This document shows, in pieces, positions 26,256 to 38,769 of a stretch of DNA of 64,000 nt. The DNA comes from Tenrec ecaudatus (taxonomy: Eukaryota > Chordata > Mammalia > Afrosoricida > Tenrecidae). How positions within the stretch are numbered: the first letter of the stretch is position 1; each line of letters opens with the position of its first letter. The stretch spans positions 110,281,677 through 110,345,676 of the forward strand of contig NC_134542.1 of assembly GCF_050624435.1 (NCBI RefSeq), written 5' to 3'. A program made the position numbers and the translations under genes. The notes under the pieces are model-generated. The model saw only the letters and a program-made list of their open reading frames with translations, had not been told where the DNA came from and made no database searches.

Positions 26256-27596
26256 CTTATGGTAATGTAAAGAGCCATAAAAGCAAAATGTACTTGATAT
26301 CCTTTTCTACTCTTTAACCAAGAGTATTAATGCTCATTTTCTCTAAAGTGGTCGCTCCAGAGTCAGAGATTTTATGTTCACTCTCGCAGCAGCAGCTTTT
26401 AAGTGGTCCCTGATGTTTAAAGACTTTGAGATAACCAAAGTGATTCATCTTTTTCCACCAGTCTGGTGTGTGCTACTGCTTCATTTTGCATAGGCTAACG
26501 GAAGACCACCTAACTGGTTTCTAATGTAAGGAATCCTCTTCCCTGAATCTCATATTATTTACTCTTATTTTGTATTATGTCAATCTTTAACCAAGGCTCT
26601 GCTTGGTTACTAGCAATCAGGGTCAACTTTACTTAATGCTTCGTATTCTCTGTCTCTTCTGGATGGCTAGACTAAAAACAACAATTTAGAGACATGTTCC
26701 ACATTTGTTACCATCTCCCTCGTGTATCTGCTGTTACTGTATCTCAATAACACAGTCAAGAAAAGTCTGTCCATCCTTGGTGCTACTGAGTTGACCTTCA
26801 ACCAAATGCAGTCTTTTTTTGTATTTTCCCTAGCACCCCTGTGAATCATGCTTGTTATTGCAACACTTTGAATGGATTTCTGTTACAAAAAATCTACATT
26901 ATAATCTACTTATTTCTATTTTCTCTGATTCATGATCCTCTGTTGGAATGTGAAGTTTTCACTCCCAATAATTGGGTATAGAAACATGAAGAAAGAATAT
27001 GTGTACAAAGGCAGAGAAGTGAGAGATAGTTTTGCTGTTCAGCAGACACACATGACAGGATTCACAATTCTGAGTTTGATTTTAATTATGTACAGTTTGA
27101 AAGTGTGAAGGCTGTGAAGGAGTTTTGAAATCTTAAAAGAAAGGTGTGTGTGATGCGACGTGAACTATATAATAGCACCAAAAATTAAAAAGAGAGAGAG
27201 AGATCAATGAAATGGGAAGCAAGAGATCTAGTTTCTCAATCCAACTCTAGGAAAGTTCCTGTGCTTATTTGTTCATGTTATCAAATCTAATTACTGTGAG
27301 ATATCTCCCAGTGCGCTAGAAATGTCAGAAAGGTGAGCCCAGGAAGGGGTAATTCAGTAAGGATTTATACGATTAAAAAAAAAATTACCTTTCAGATTAG
27401 AAATACCTTCAACAAGGGTTTCTAGTTGAAAAACTGAATGTAGTATAAAGAAAACTAGAGCATTGCAATATTTGAAACAAGGTGTTTGTAAGATTTAAAA
27501 TGCGTCTACTAAGTAACTATAGTAACTAAGAAGGAATCACGAGCCATTAATTCATCATTAAAATATGTCTGGACCCTATTGCTTGCCCTGCCCCCT

Positions 27597-27708
27597 ACAC
27601 ACACACACACCCCACACACACACCACACAACACCACACACACCCCACAAACACCACGCATGCACACGCACAAACACAAACACCACACACACACATGCAGA
27701 CACACTGC
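27597..27708. repeat. impure (CA)n microsatellite
   Basis: About 110 bp of CA repeats broken by CCCC and AAC interruptions. It creates spurious open frames on both strands. Confidence 0.95.
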
Positions 27709-28924
27709 AAACTTTTAATTATTTTTGTTATTTAATGCTAGCTAAATATGTTCTTCTAAGATATTTTGTTGCTATTGTTTTTGATCCTATATGAACTTAA
27801 CCTTAAGGCATGACCGAGTTAAGCATTTTAGTACTTAATTTCTCCCAGGAAGTGAATCAGTTGTTGGGAACATACTTTAAAGTTGTGAGGAAATGAAATG
27901 CCATAGGAAACCTGTCTTTATTCAGTTCCACTTCCTTGCATCTAAAATATAGACACTTAAAGCCACCAGATTGTGGACTAGAAGGGAAGGGGCTATAGAA
28001 TAAGCGTGACATTTTTTTTCCACTTATATTTTCCTAATCACCTCTCTTCACTCTTTATCATATCTGGTGTTTTTAACCTTGTCTTTATCCTCAACACTAT
28101 CACCAAGCCAGCATGGTCACTCTCTCCAAGTTAGTGACCTTATCATTTACTTCACAGCAATTATTGAAATTGTGTTAGCTTTTTTCAACATCTGGACACC
28201 AAATTAACAATGTTACCTATATCTATGTTCAGGCTTGCCTCTTCTTTGCTGTTAAAATGGAACTCTTATCTAACTCCCACTCTGAGCTTATTTTTTTTAA
28301 TTTTACTGTACATCATAACTCTTTCACACTGTTTTTTTCAGAGACCTCATTATATCAATTAGCTTTTCTTGATCCTGCATTTTAAAATGTCCCTGTCTGT
28401 TAGATCATTCTCAATGCCATTTCTTCTTTCTCTCACTTAATAACCAAGTACAATCATTTCACTAAATCCCACTATGTCACTAAGCTTAATCCCTTCCCAT
28501 CATTTGAATGCGCTAATTAATCCTTTCATCTTACAGCATCCACCAGTCCACAAACATTGCTTTCTACCATTTTTTATGTTATATCTTTCTTTTTTCTCTC
28601 TGGCTGCTTCTTGGTCTTCTTGGTGGTCTCCTTTTTATGGAATCAATTTTATTTTTCAAAACAATTTTATTGTAAATCAAATGAGGATATTATATTTCAG
28701 ATCATGCTCTTTTTAGTCAACAGTTTAAACTACTCATCAAACCCTCATTAGTTTACCTTTCACCTGCTCCTTGATTACACTTTTTCTTCTTGTGGATTTC
28801 ACTTCCCTACATTCTATTGCAACAAAGTGAACACCTGTCACAGGTAGCCCATTATATGATCTTCCTTCCTCATCCTTTCCACATTAGCAATCCATAATCT
28901 GTTACCTTTGGTATGAAGTCTTCA

Positions 28925-30029
28925 AAGGAAAATGAGAAAAGATCTCAGAAGCAAAACTATGTATAAAGATATAAACATAGGTGTATTATATGTAAATATA
29001 TTAATTCATAAAAATAGAAGTATTGGCCTATGTGTATATATTTATATGGCTATACATTGAGGAAGTGGATGGACTTTGAATGGACTCTGCTCAAACCCTC
29101 CCTCAATGCAAGAACACTTTGTTCTAACAACCTGGCATTCTGTGATGTTCAACCTCCCAACACAAATGCTGAAGACAAAATGGGTGCATACACAAATGTG
29201 GTGAAGAGAGCTGATGGTGCCTGGCTATCAAAATATATAGCATCTGGGATCTTAAAGGCATGAAGTTAAACAAGCAGCTATCTAGCACAGAAGCAACAAG
29301 CTCACATGGAAGAAGCACATCAGCCTGTGCAATCATGAGGTGTCAATAGGATCAGGCAACAGAGATCAGAAGACCTAAAACAAAACATATTGTTGATAAT
29401 GAGGGGGGTCGAAGCAGAAACCAAAAACCCATTTGTAGACAATAGGAAATCCCCTCATAGAAGGGTCACAGGGAAAGTAGTCAACCAGGGCTCAGTAGAA
29501 CATGGTTGAAACACACACTATTCGTTCTTTAACACTTCCTCACCACCACCACCACCACCCTCCCTGGACTGTCATGGTCCCAGTCCTACCTTTCAGTTCT
29601 GGCTCAGCCTGAACATGTACAGTGGTACAGATAAGAGCTCATGACACATGGAATCCAAGTCAGATAAACTCCTCAGGAAGAAAAATGGGAGTAGTGATAC
29701 CCAGTGGGAAAGAGGAAGGTCAGGGGAGAAGGGGAGGAAGGGGACAGTGATTACAATGATTGCAGCATAACTCCCACCCCAAGGGGATGAACAGCAGAAA
29801 GGTGGGGTGAAGGGAGACAGTGGTCAGTGTATGACAGGAAAATAATGATAATTTATCATTCATCAAGGGGTGGGAGGGAGGAGGGAGAGGAGCTCATGCA
29901 AAGGACTCAAATAGAAAGTAAATATTTCGAAAATGATGATGGAAACATGTGTATAATATGCTAGATACAATTGGTGTATGGATTGTTATAAGAGATGTAA
30001 GAGTCCCCAATAAAATTATCTTTAAAAAA
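28925..30029 (+). mobile_element. L1 3' part, sense (copy B), with target-site duplication
   Basis: 5'-truncated. It passes CAACCTCCCAACACAAATGC and GCTGATGGTGCCTGGCTATC, and ends CCCCAATAAAATTATC plus a short A tail. AAGTCTTCA occurs at 28916-28924 and again at 30030-30038, a 9-bp target-site duplication, so it was inserted into the older antisense L1. Confidence 0.8.
29540..29562. repeat. (CAC)n microsatellite
   Basis: Six to seven CAC units inside L1 copy B. Confidence 0.7.
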
Positions 30030-31271
30030 AAGTCTTCATATTTAGTTTTCTCACCTTTTAACAGTAGACACCTAAAATAATTGTCTTTTAGTCACTGGAT
30101 AATCTCACTCAACATAGTGATCTCCAGGTCCATACATGCAGTGAGGTGCTTTGGCAATGCATAGTATTTCATTGTATGTGTGCACCACAGTGTCTTTAAC
30201 CATTGTTCTACTAATGTGTTTAGGATTTTTCCATAGTTTTGCTATTGTAAACAGTGCTGAAATCAACATGGGTGTACCTATGTATGTTTGTGTATGACGC
30301 TTACTTTTTTAGGATAGATACTCAATAGAGGGATGGCAGGAGTGAATGAAAGTCCCATTCTCAACAGTTTAAGGGAGTGTCACACCAATTTCCACGGATA
30401 TTGTACAAATTTAGTCCTACCAGTAATTCCTCAGTCTCTCTTCAGTCTCTCCATCATTTGCTATTTTCTGGTTTTCCTTTTAAAAACTTGATCGTTATTG
30501 TCGGTATAAAGCGGAATCTCATCATTTCTTTTATTTGTATTGCTCAGATGGTTAGTGATCATAAGCATTTCTTGTTTGTTTATTGGATATTTGGATGCTG
30601 GTGAAATCTCTGTCCATGTCTGTTGCCTACTTGTTAATTGACTCATTAATATTTTATTACAGTGTTGCAGTTTTCTATAGGTTGTAGATATTAGTCCCTT
30701 GCACAATATGTCTTTGTCAAATTTTTCCCCACTCCTTGAGTTCTCTTTTCACTCCGATACACATAACTATCTTATTTTTAGTAGGTCCAAGTCATCTCTT
30801 TTGCCATCTATGTGTGTTCCCTCATTATATTTCATTGTGTGTCTATGCCCTCAAATAGGGCCCCTACATTGGTCCCTATTTTCTCATGAATGATCTTTGT
30901 AACTCTGGGAGTTTTTGATCCATCTTGAGTTGATTGTTTTCTGCATGGGCGAGGTATGGGTCCCGATTAATTCTTCTCAAGTTTGAAATTCAATTATAAA
31001 AGACCACTTCTTGAAGAGATAGTGTCAAACTCATTTAATGGTTTTTGGCCCTTTGATGAAAATAAGTGGTTTTCAGGTGGGTGACTCTATTTCTGGGCTC
31101 TCTATTATATTCCATTGGTCTGTGTATGTATCATTGTGCCAGTGCTAGCCTGTTTGAACTACTGTGTCTATGTATTAAGATTTTTAGGTTGGGAAATAAT
31201 TTCTTCTTAAGAAATTCTTGTCTTATCCTCAAACTTTTCCCTCTCCATATGAAAAGTTAGTAAATAGTTTT

Positions 31272-31930
31272 TGTGGGTTTGGGGGTGTTCCCCCCCCATA
31301 TCTTCAAAGCAGGATATTGTGTGATCTGGTCAGAATTGTATTTATAGATTGTCAGAGGAAGCCAGCCTCCAACAGCCAAAGGGTCTGTAGGCACAATTGT
31401 TTGGTTATAATATACAGAAATCATAGAAAAGTCAGAAAATAGGAAAGATAGGAAAGAGAATAGAATAAGGGATTCATGCACATGAGGTAGCATGCTCATC
31501 TCAGTCCCTCTTGATAGTCCATGTGGAGGAGGGAGTAGAGAGAAGAGGTCATCTTTCCTATCTTGGGATATTTATAGGTAGCCATAGGACACGCATATTC
31601 AGTAGTTATACTATATCACATGGTGGGTGGTAACTATAGTAAGGTCCCTGAGCTCACAGGTGAGGAAACCGAATGGTTGCATGGGCTGGGTGACAAGGCA
31701 GGAAGAGATAGCAAAAGGATGTCTGTTTCTATAGGGAGATAAAATCAACTGTGTGCTCGCCTTAAGGTGAGAATCTGGGGAATATTTAAAACTGGATAAT
31801 GTACTTGGACTTGATCTCTAACTTACCAAACTGGTGGTTTTCCTACCATGGAATACAAGCTTTCCAGATGTATTATTATTAGTTAGGGAATCTAGTCCTT
31901 GTCTATTTCCCTCAGTGTTAGTTTCCCACA
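31272..31930 (-). mobile_element. candidate solo LTR inserted in the old L1
   Basis: The L1 reading stops near 31270 and resumes at 31931. The 659-bp insert begins TGTGGG and ends CCCACA, a short inverted repeat with TG/CA ends as in LTRs. A TATAAATA-like box lies on the minus strand at about 31567-31575. No 4-6 bp target duplication could be confirmed. The edges and class are tentative. Confidence 0.4.
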
Positions 31931-32041
31931 ATAGATGCTTTGGGTAGTATTGACATTTTCACAATATTACCTAGTCCTTTCCATGAACATGGACATTCTT
32001 CCATTCATCTCTCCTTTTGTTCTTTTTCTCATATTCTTCTT

Positions 32042-33705
32042 TTTTTTCAATCATTTTATTGGGGGTTCGGACAACTCTTATCACAATCCATGCATACAAC
32101 CATTGTGTCAACCACATTTGTACATTTGTTGCCATCATCATTTGCAAAACATTTACTTTTTACTTGATATCAGCTCCTCATTTCCCCTCCCTTTCCCCCT
32201 CCCCTCTCCTTCATAAACTCTTGATAAGTTATAAAGTATTATTATTTTGTCATATCTTACATTATCTGACATCTCCCTTACCCACTTTTCTGTTGTCCAT
32301 CCCCCAGGGAGGAGGTTATGTGTAGATCTTTGTTATTGGTTTCCCCTTTCTATCCCACATTCCCTCCACTCTCCCAGTATCGCCACTCTCACTACTGGTC
32401 CTGAAGGGGTCATCTGTCCTGGATTCCCTGTGTTTCCAGTTCCTATCTGTACCAGTGTACATCCTCTGGTCTAGCCAGATTTGTAAGGTAGAATTGGGAT
32501 CATGATAATGAGGGGGAGGAAGCATTTTAGAACTAGAGGAAAGTTGTATGTTTCATCATTGCTACCCTGCACCCTGACTGGCTCGTCTCTTCCCTGTGAC
32601 CCTTCTTCAGTAAGGGGGTGTCCATTTGCCTACATATGGGCTTTGGGTCTCCACTCGACACTCACCCTCATTTATAATGATATGATTTTTGTGTTTTTTG
32701 AAACCTGATACCTGGTCCCTTCTATACCTCATGGTCACACAGGCTGGTGTGCTTCCTCCATATGGGCTCTGTTGCTTCTGAGATAGATGGCTTCTTGTTT
32801 ACCTTCAAGTCTTTAAGACACCAGATGCTTTATCTTTTGATAGCCAGGCACCATCAACTTTCTTCACCACATTTGCTTATGCACACATTAGTCTTCAGCA
32901 ATTGAGATGGGAAGGTGTGCATCATGGAATGCCAATTTGATAGAACAAAGTGTTCTTGCATTAAGTACTTGAGTGGAGGTCCAATGTTCATCTGCTTCCT
33001 TAATACTAAAGCTATAAATATATTCACAAAGATCTATTTCCCCACCATCCTATATAAATATATTTACAGATGTACATGCCTGTATTTAGACCTCTATAAA
33101 TGTCATTTGCCTCCTAGTTCTTTCTTCTATTTCCTTTTACTTTCCTCTTGTCCCACTGTCATGCTCAGCTGAAGCAAAACACTAAAGGTGTGTGGCAGAG
33201 CAATGGGAAGAGCAGAGCAGGCAGCTCCCGAGGAAGTGCGATGGATAGACTTTGGGCCAGAGTATGGTACCCCATTGGACTTGACTGGAGGACACACCTA
33301 AAGGTCAAAAATCAGACCTTGATCTATTTACAAGTTTTTCTCTCTTTTTTAATTTTTGGGTTTTTTTTCATTAATTTATTCTTTTCTGGGTTATTGGTTT
33401 TCGTTTTTCTTGTCATCATTGTGTTCTCTTTTGTGGCTTTGTCTTGCTATACCTTGTTTTTTGATGTATATTATTATCTCTGCAGCTCTATCTAGATAAG
33501 ATAGGCTGGATGAACAGCCTGGAAGCAAAAACAATGGCACTGATGGTTCTGGGGGAACATAAGAGAGGGGGAGGTGGACTAAAGAGGTGGTGTTGACCAA
33601 CCCAGGGAGTAACAAGTGATCCAAAATTAGTGGCAAGGAGGGTGTGAGAGGCTTGGTAGGGATTCAGCAAGGAAAGTGTAACCGAAAGAAATTACTGAAG
33701 CCTTG
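32042..33705 (-). mobile_element. L1 copy C, antisense with inverted 5' segment (twin priming)
   Basis: From 32042 to about 33170 the sequence is antisense L1 3'UTR, collinear with the copies at 1596 and 34697. At about 33170 it flips: 33171-33705 is the more 5' L1 part in the sense orientation, for example TACCCCATTGGACTTGACTGG, the complement of 36180-36200. Only some 15 bp of L1 sequence is missing between the two parts. Confidence 0.8.
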
Positions 33706-34666
33706 GGCTATTTTTAAGAGATTAATGTTTCTATGTTAATTTGTATGCTGTCACTCATTTTTAAGTCTTTATTAATTTTTTATGTATACAACCATACCAT
33801 CGGCAAATAGTGTGAGTTTCAGTCTTCTTTGCAGATCTGAATTCGTTTGATTTCTTTTTGTTGTCTAACAGCTCTGGCTAAGACTTCCAGCACAATGTTA
33901 AATAAGAGTGGTGATGGTGGGCACCGCAGTGTGACCACCCATTGTAAGGTAAATGCTCTCTATTGAGCAGGGTACTGGCCATTGGTTTTGTGAGTACGGG
34001 TTTTTGTGTGCTGAGAAATTTCCCTTCTATTCTTTATTGCTAGGTTGTTGTTGTTTTTAATCAAAAATCGGTATTGAATACTGTCTAATGCCTTTTTGAG
34101 ACAATTGCTATGATCATATAGCTCTTATATTTTATGTTTTATGTATGTGGTGGATTACATTTATAGTTTTTCTAGTGTTGAATCATCCCTAAGTGCCTAG
34201 TATGAGTCTCACTTTATCAAAATACATTAATATTATCATTATTATTATTATTATTTGATGTGCTCTTGACTTCTATTGGCCAGTATTTTTTTTTTAGAGT
34301 TTTTGCATTTTTGTTCATGAAGGCTATTGGTCTGTAGTTTTCTCTCTTGGTATTGTCTTTACCTGGTTTTGGTATCATTAAGCTCAATTCATAAAATATG
34401 TTTGTGGGTTTGCCATTATTTTTTGGAATAATGTGTGCATACTCTGTGTCAAGTCTTCTCCAAATGCTTGACAGAATTCTCCAGTGAAACCATCTATTCT
34501 TGGATAATTTTTTTTTTCATTTTGGAAAATTCCTATTGATCTGATCTATTTCTTATTTTGTTAAAAGTTTATTGAGCTTTTCTACACCACTTTGTTGTTG
34601 TTGTTTAGTTTACTACATAATAAAGTCCTAGAAATGTGTCCATTTTATCTAGGTTTTCAATTTTTT

Positions 34667-34690
34667 TGACATTAGGATTTCCTAATGTCA
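34667..34690. repeat. perfect 10-bp inverted repeat with 4-nt loop
   Basis: TGACATTAGG and CCTAATGTCA flank ATTT exactly at the junction between the old L1 and L1 copy D. Confidence 0.8.
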
Positions 34691-34696
34691 TTTAAA

Positions 34697-36410
34697 AAAA
34701 TAAAATATTTTATTGAGGGCTCTTACAGCTTCTTATAACAATCCATACATCCATTGTGTCAAGTACATTTATACATTTGTTGCCATCATCATATTCAAAA
34801 CATATTCTTTCTACTTGAGCCCTTGGTATTAGTCCCTCATTTTTCCCCTCCCTCCACTACCCTCCCTCATGAACTCTTGATACTTTATAACTTATTAATT
34901 TTTCATGGTATACACTGAATGATGTCTTCCTTCATCTACTTTTGTGTTGTCTGTCCTCCAGAGAGGGGGTTATGTGTAGATCCTTGTGATTGGTTCCCCC
35001 TTTCTATCCCACCTTCCCCTTCCCCTCCTCATATCACTACTCTCATTATTCATCCCGAAGGGTTTATCTGTCCTGGATTCTCTGTGTTTCCAGCTCTTTT
35101 CTGTATCTCTGTACATGCTCTTCTAGTCAGATTTGTAAGGTAGAATTGGGGTCACGATAGTGGGGGGAGGAAGCATTAAAGACTAGAGGAAATTTGAATG
35201 TTTCATCAGTGCTAAACTGCACCCTGACCTTCTGTAAGGGGATGTCCAGTTGTCTGCAGATGGGTTTTGGGGCTCCACTCCACACTCCCCTCCACCCACA
35301 TTGATAAGACTTTTTGTTCTGGGCCTTTGATGCCTGATACCTGATCCCATGAACACCTCACAGGCTGGTATTCTTCTTCCATGTGGACTTTGTTGCTTCT
35401 CAGCTAGATGACCGTTTGTTTATTTTCAAGCCTTTAAGGCCCCAGACACTATAACTTTTGATAGTAAGGCACCATCAACTTTCTTCACCACATTTGCTAT
35501 GCACCCATTTTGTCTTCAGCAATAGTGTTGGGAAGGTGAGCATCACAAATTGCCAAGTTATTAGAACAAAGTGTTCTTGCATTGAGGGAGGACTTGAGTA
35601 GAAGCCCAATGTTCATCTGCTACCTTAACATTTTACGGATAAATATTTGTACATATATCTATTTCCCTGTCGTTATATAAATATATTTATATATGTACAT
35701 GCCTGTATTTAGACCTCTATAAATGTCCTTTGCATGCTAGTTATTTTCTCTAATTACTTTTTACTTTCCTCTTGACTCACTCTCATGCTCAGCCTTCATT
35801 CGGATTTCAGTAATTCCTCTCGGGTACATTGCCCTTGTTCAAGCCCTACCAGGCATCATACACCCTCCTTGCCATCAATTTTAGATCACTTGGGTTAACA
35901 AACTCTTTTCCTGGGTTTGTTCACACCAACTTTTTTCCCCCACCTCCTTCTCTCCTGTGTCCCCCACAACAACCCCCCAGGAACCATTGCTCCTGTTGTT
36001 TCATCCTCTGGATTGTTTATCCCACCTATCGTATCTAGATAGACATACAGAGACAGTAATAAGCAATAAATGAGACAAAGCAAAACCAAACAACAAAACA
36101 ACTAAACACCCAATAACAACAAATAAGAAAGATTATAAATAGTCTCAGATCTGTTTGCTACCCACTAGGCATATTTCCTAGTCCAGTCTGATGGGGTGCC
36201 ACACTCTGACCCCCAAATCTATTTTGGTTTTACTGGGGAACTTCATTACTTTGCTCCGCTTGCTGCTCAATTGCATGCCCTTAGTATTTTGCTCTGGTGT
36301 GGTGGGGTCAGATAAGGCACAATTGCCACACTGTTGTTTCCAGGGTTGTCCCTTGTAGCTCAATGGGTCAGTGAGGGATGTCGGCACTCACGGAAATTCA
36401 CTGACTTCCA
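34697..36410 (-). mobile_element. L1 copy D, antisense, 3'UTR and upstream part
   Basis: Starts TTTTATTGAGGGCTCTTACAG and passes GGGTTTTGGGGCTCCACTCC and ATTGTATCTAGATA-type CGTATCTAGATAGACATAC. It ends near GGGATGTCGGCACTCACGG. The longest uninterrupted copy of this L1 family in the window. Confidence 0.8.
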
Positions 36411-36954
36411 AAGCAAGATGAATAAACAGTACATAGCTCCCAGTTAGATTTTGTTCTCTATATTGCTGCTTCTCTAGATATATAATCAAAATTATATTAC
36501 AAAATTGGGATATTTTATACATGTTAAATGTAATTAATCAGTAAAATTAGAATGTTTTATCTTCCTGGTGATATATTTTGTGTAAGTAACAATAAAAGGA
36601 AAAATAAAGAAGCAAACATGTTTAAAAATTTTTAAATTCATGGCTGTGGCATGGTTTATTTGTGTACAACAGGGAATTCTCTGACTACATTAATTCCTAT
36701 TGTCATTATACATTGAATATGTATGTTACAGTACAAATTGTTTTCTAGTTTATATTTTCAGTATCCCATATTTCACCCACTACTTAATCATTTTAGAGGG
36801 AAAAATCTGTTTTCCCAAATATATGCATTAGTAAGAAAATTTAATGTTCTTTAAAATATAAATTTCTTTTTTTTCCCTTGGGATGAAATCATCCATAACA
36901 TTCACACTTCCATCTTTCAGTTTCCTGGGAGCATAATTTCGTTCTTTTGCCATC

Positions 36955-37120
36955 TCAAACCAAACCCTGTCACCCCGCAGGCTCCTACTCATAACCAGCA
37001 GACTTTCCCAGGCTGTCCATCTTTATGGGAGTAGACAGCCTCAGCGTTCTCAGAGCAGTTAGTGGGTTTGAATCACTCAATTTGAGGTTAGTAGCCCAGT
37101 GCTTTCTGGACAGCTCTCGG
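36955..37120 (-). mobile_element. AfroSINE, antisense
   Basis: TTTATGGGAGTAGACAGCCTC, then GTGGGTTTGAATCACTCA and GTTAGTAGCCCAGTGC, the complement of the tRNA-like head. Confidence 0.7.
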
Positions 37121-37654
37121 CAGCACTGTCTGGGCTTTTCTCCCCTGCCATGAAGATACTGACAAATTAGCCACTTTATCTTACACAGGGATGTGATGTA
37201 ATGAGTTGTATCCAAGAGGCTACACAAAAGATCTAGTTTCTTTCTGTTTCTGTAAATCTCTTTAGTGGATTACTTGTGACAGATCACATCTCATTTTATG
37301 CTTATGGCATAAAAAAAAAACCAAACTTTTCTTTCCTCTTACAGTTTTGTTGAGAAGTTTTTCTGGGGTGAGAGGAGCATGTCAGTGTTTTTTTTAGTAA
37401 TTTCCCTCCAGTATAACTCTGGATGACATTAAAATACAAGTAAGTGACCTATATGGTTAAAAAAACAAAAATTAAAAAAAATCACAAATTAATATAAAAT
37501 GAAAAATACTCTCATTTTCCCAACTATTTTTGACTTAGCAAAACAATTTCCTAGGACCCAACTTAGTATGTGCAGGCCACCGCTCTCAAGCGTTCTACGT
37601 CCTCATGAACTCGCTTAAATTCCTAACCGATCCTTTGCGATCAGCACATTTGCA

Positions 37655-37860
37655 CCCTATCTAGTGATCATGCATCCGGTTCCCAACCACAAGGTCAGCA
37701 GTTCACAGCGGCCAGCCCCTCCGAAGGAGAACAACAGGGCGTTCTGCTCTCGTAGAATTGCCATCCCAGCAACTCACAGGAGCAGTTTCACCCTGTCCTG
37801 CAGGGCCGCTGAGTTGGCTCCCACTCGACGCCAGTGTGTTTGGTTTTTGAGTTTTGCGAC
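37655..37860 (+). mobile_element. AfroSINE, sense, CpG-rich
   Basis: Reads AACCACAAGGTCAGCAGTTC (B-box region), CCCTGTCCTGCAGGGCCGC and CTCGACGCCAGTGTGTTTGG. It keeps more CpGs than the other copies here, suggesting a young insertion or low methylation. Confidence 0.75.
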
Positions 37861-38115
37861 AGTCGTCCTCTCTCCAAGAGCGAAGTCGAGGAATCTGGCG
37901 GGAAAAATGTCAGCCACTGATCCTCCACACGTGCGGTTAAAAGTCTGCGAAACAAATCTAACGAACTCAGCTGCAACGAAGTATCCGCCGGGCTCGGAGA
38001 CGCTCTTTCGGAGGCGTGACGCCCCGCCTGGGCTGGGTCCACGGGCGCTGAGAGGGAACCGACTCCCGAGGAAGGAGCGCCAGGGTGCGCCGGCTCAACC
38101 ACTCTTGCTAGAGTG
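37861..38115. other. CpG-dense segment, origin unknown
   Basis: About two dozen CpG dinucleotides in 250 bp by hand count, in an otherwise AT-rich, CpG-poor intron. A perfect E2F-type site GCGGGAAA lies at 37898-37905. The open frame through it (to 38137) runs on from the AfroSINE and shows no protein I recognise. It ends abruptly at ACACAACC with no poly(A). It could be a CpG-island fragment or part of a retrocopy. Confidence 0.5.
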
Positions 38116-38349
38116 GGCGTACCTTACACAACCTTAAATTTCTTTAATGTCAATATTACACAAATGATATGTAATGAAAGACAATAATTTTGATTTGGGG
38201 AAATATATATTCTGAAATCCTTTTAATCTTCTTTAGGTAATATGACATATATAGATGAGGATAAATGAAGGTTGTGTGAAATGTAAATGCATGGCATCTT
38301 TAAATTGAATATTACTTGCTCCTAATCTAATTCAGGAATTATTGGGTAG

Positions 38350-38545
38350 TTTAAAAAGGTCACAAACCCACCTGATAACCAGAGGATTAGTAGTTTGAGT
38401 CTACCCAGAGGTACCTGGGAAGGAATGCCTGATAATCAATTATTTAAAAAATCAATCCCTGGGCACCTTGTGGAGCAAAGGCCCAATTCCACTGTGACCA
38501 CATGTGACTGTTATGAGTGGGAAGCAAGCCAGCAAAAGTAATTAT
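38350..38545 (+). mobile_element. AfroSINE, sense, diverged
   Basis: TGATAACCAGAGGATTAGTAG, TTTGAGTCTACCCAGAGG, then the core region to TGTTATGAGTGGGAAGC. It ends about 100 bp before exon f. Confidence 0.5.
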
Positions 38546-38646
38546 TCAAAAAGAAAATTAATTTTTCAAGGGAAGAAATCATTGATATACATCCTAATGA
38601 CTAGCATGAACCATGATGAGTTTCTCTCTATTGTTATTTATTAAAG

Positions 38647-38769
38647 GAGGAAATATATGTAGAGCAGATGAGTTTCTCTGCACTAATTCGCTCTGCAAAC
38701 TACAATCCTGGGTGTGTGATGGAGAAGACGACTGCGGAGACAACTCTGATGAAGCTCCTGACATGTGTG
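38647..38769 (+). CDS. LRP1B: LRP1B exon f: LDL-receptor class A repeat 6
   Basis: 123 nt, phase 1 in and out, acceptor TTATTAAAG ending at 38646 and donor GTAAGA at 38770. One whole module from [12 protein letters not shown] to APDMC, with six cysteines, [10 protein letters not shown] and GDNSDE for the calcium cage. A three-residue spacer (APD) precedes the final cysteine, making this module slightly longer than its neighbours, as at the same place in LRP1 (DENPEEC). Confidence 0.95.

Larger units (their letters stand above)
28630..34690 (-). mobile_element. old L1, ORF2 region and 3' side, antisense, interrupted by insertions
   Basis: Pieces at 28640-28924, 30039-31270, 31931-32041 and about 33706-34690 are successive antisense parts of one L1. 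Landmarks include ATCTCCAGGTCCATACATG, TTGATCCATCTTGAGTTGA, TGCTTTGGGTAGTATTGAC and CTCTGGCTAAGACTTCCAGC. They follow L1 order without overlap. All frames are broken. Confidence 0.75.
25174..38646 (+). other. LRP1B: intron 5 (about 13.5 kb)
   Basis: Dominated by L1: an old antisense element from about 28630 to 34690 into which a sense L1, an LTR-like element, a twin-primed L1 and another L1 were inserted. AfroSINEs, a CA microsatellite and a CpG-dense block are listed separately. In 25510-26045, 26260-27590, 27710-28620, 36420-36950 and 37125-37640 I see nothing recognisable. Confidence 0.85.

Noticed and set aside
27509..27794. Open frames rich in Thr/His or Val/Cys
   Set aside because: Produced by the (CA)n microsatellite on either strand.
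37664..38137. A 157-codon open frame
   Set aside because: It begins inside an AfroSINE and runs into a CpG-dense block; GC-rich sequence lacks stops by chance. No protein family recognised.
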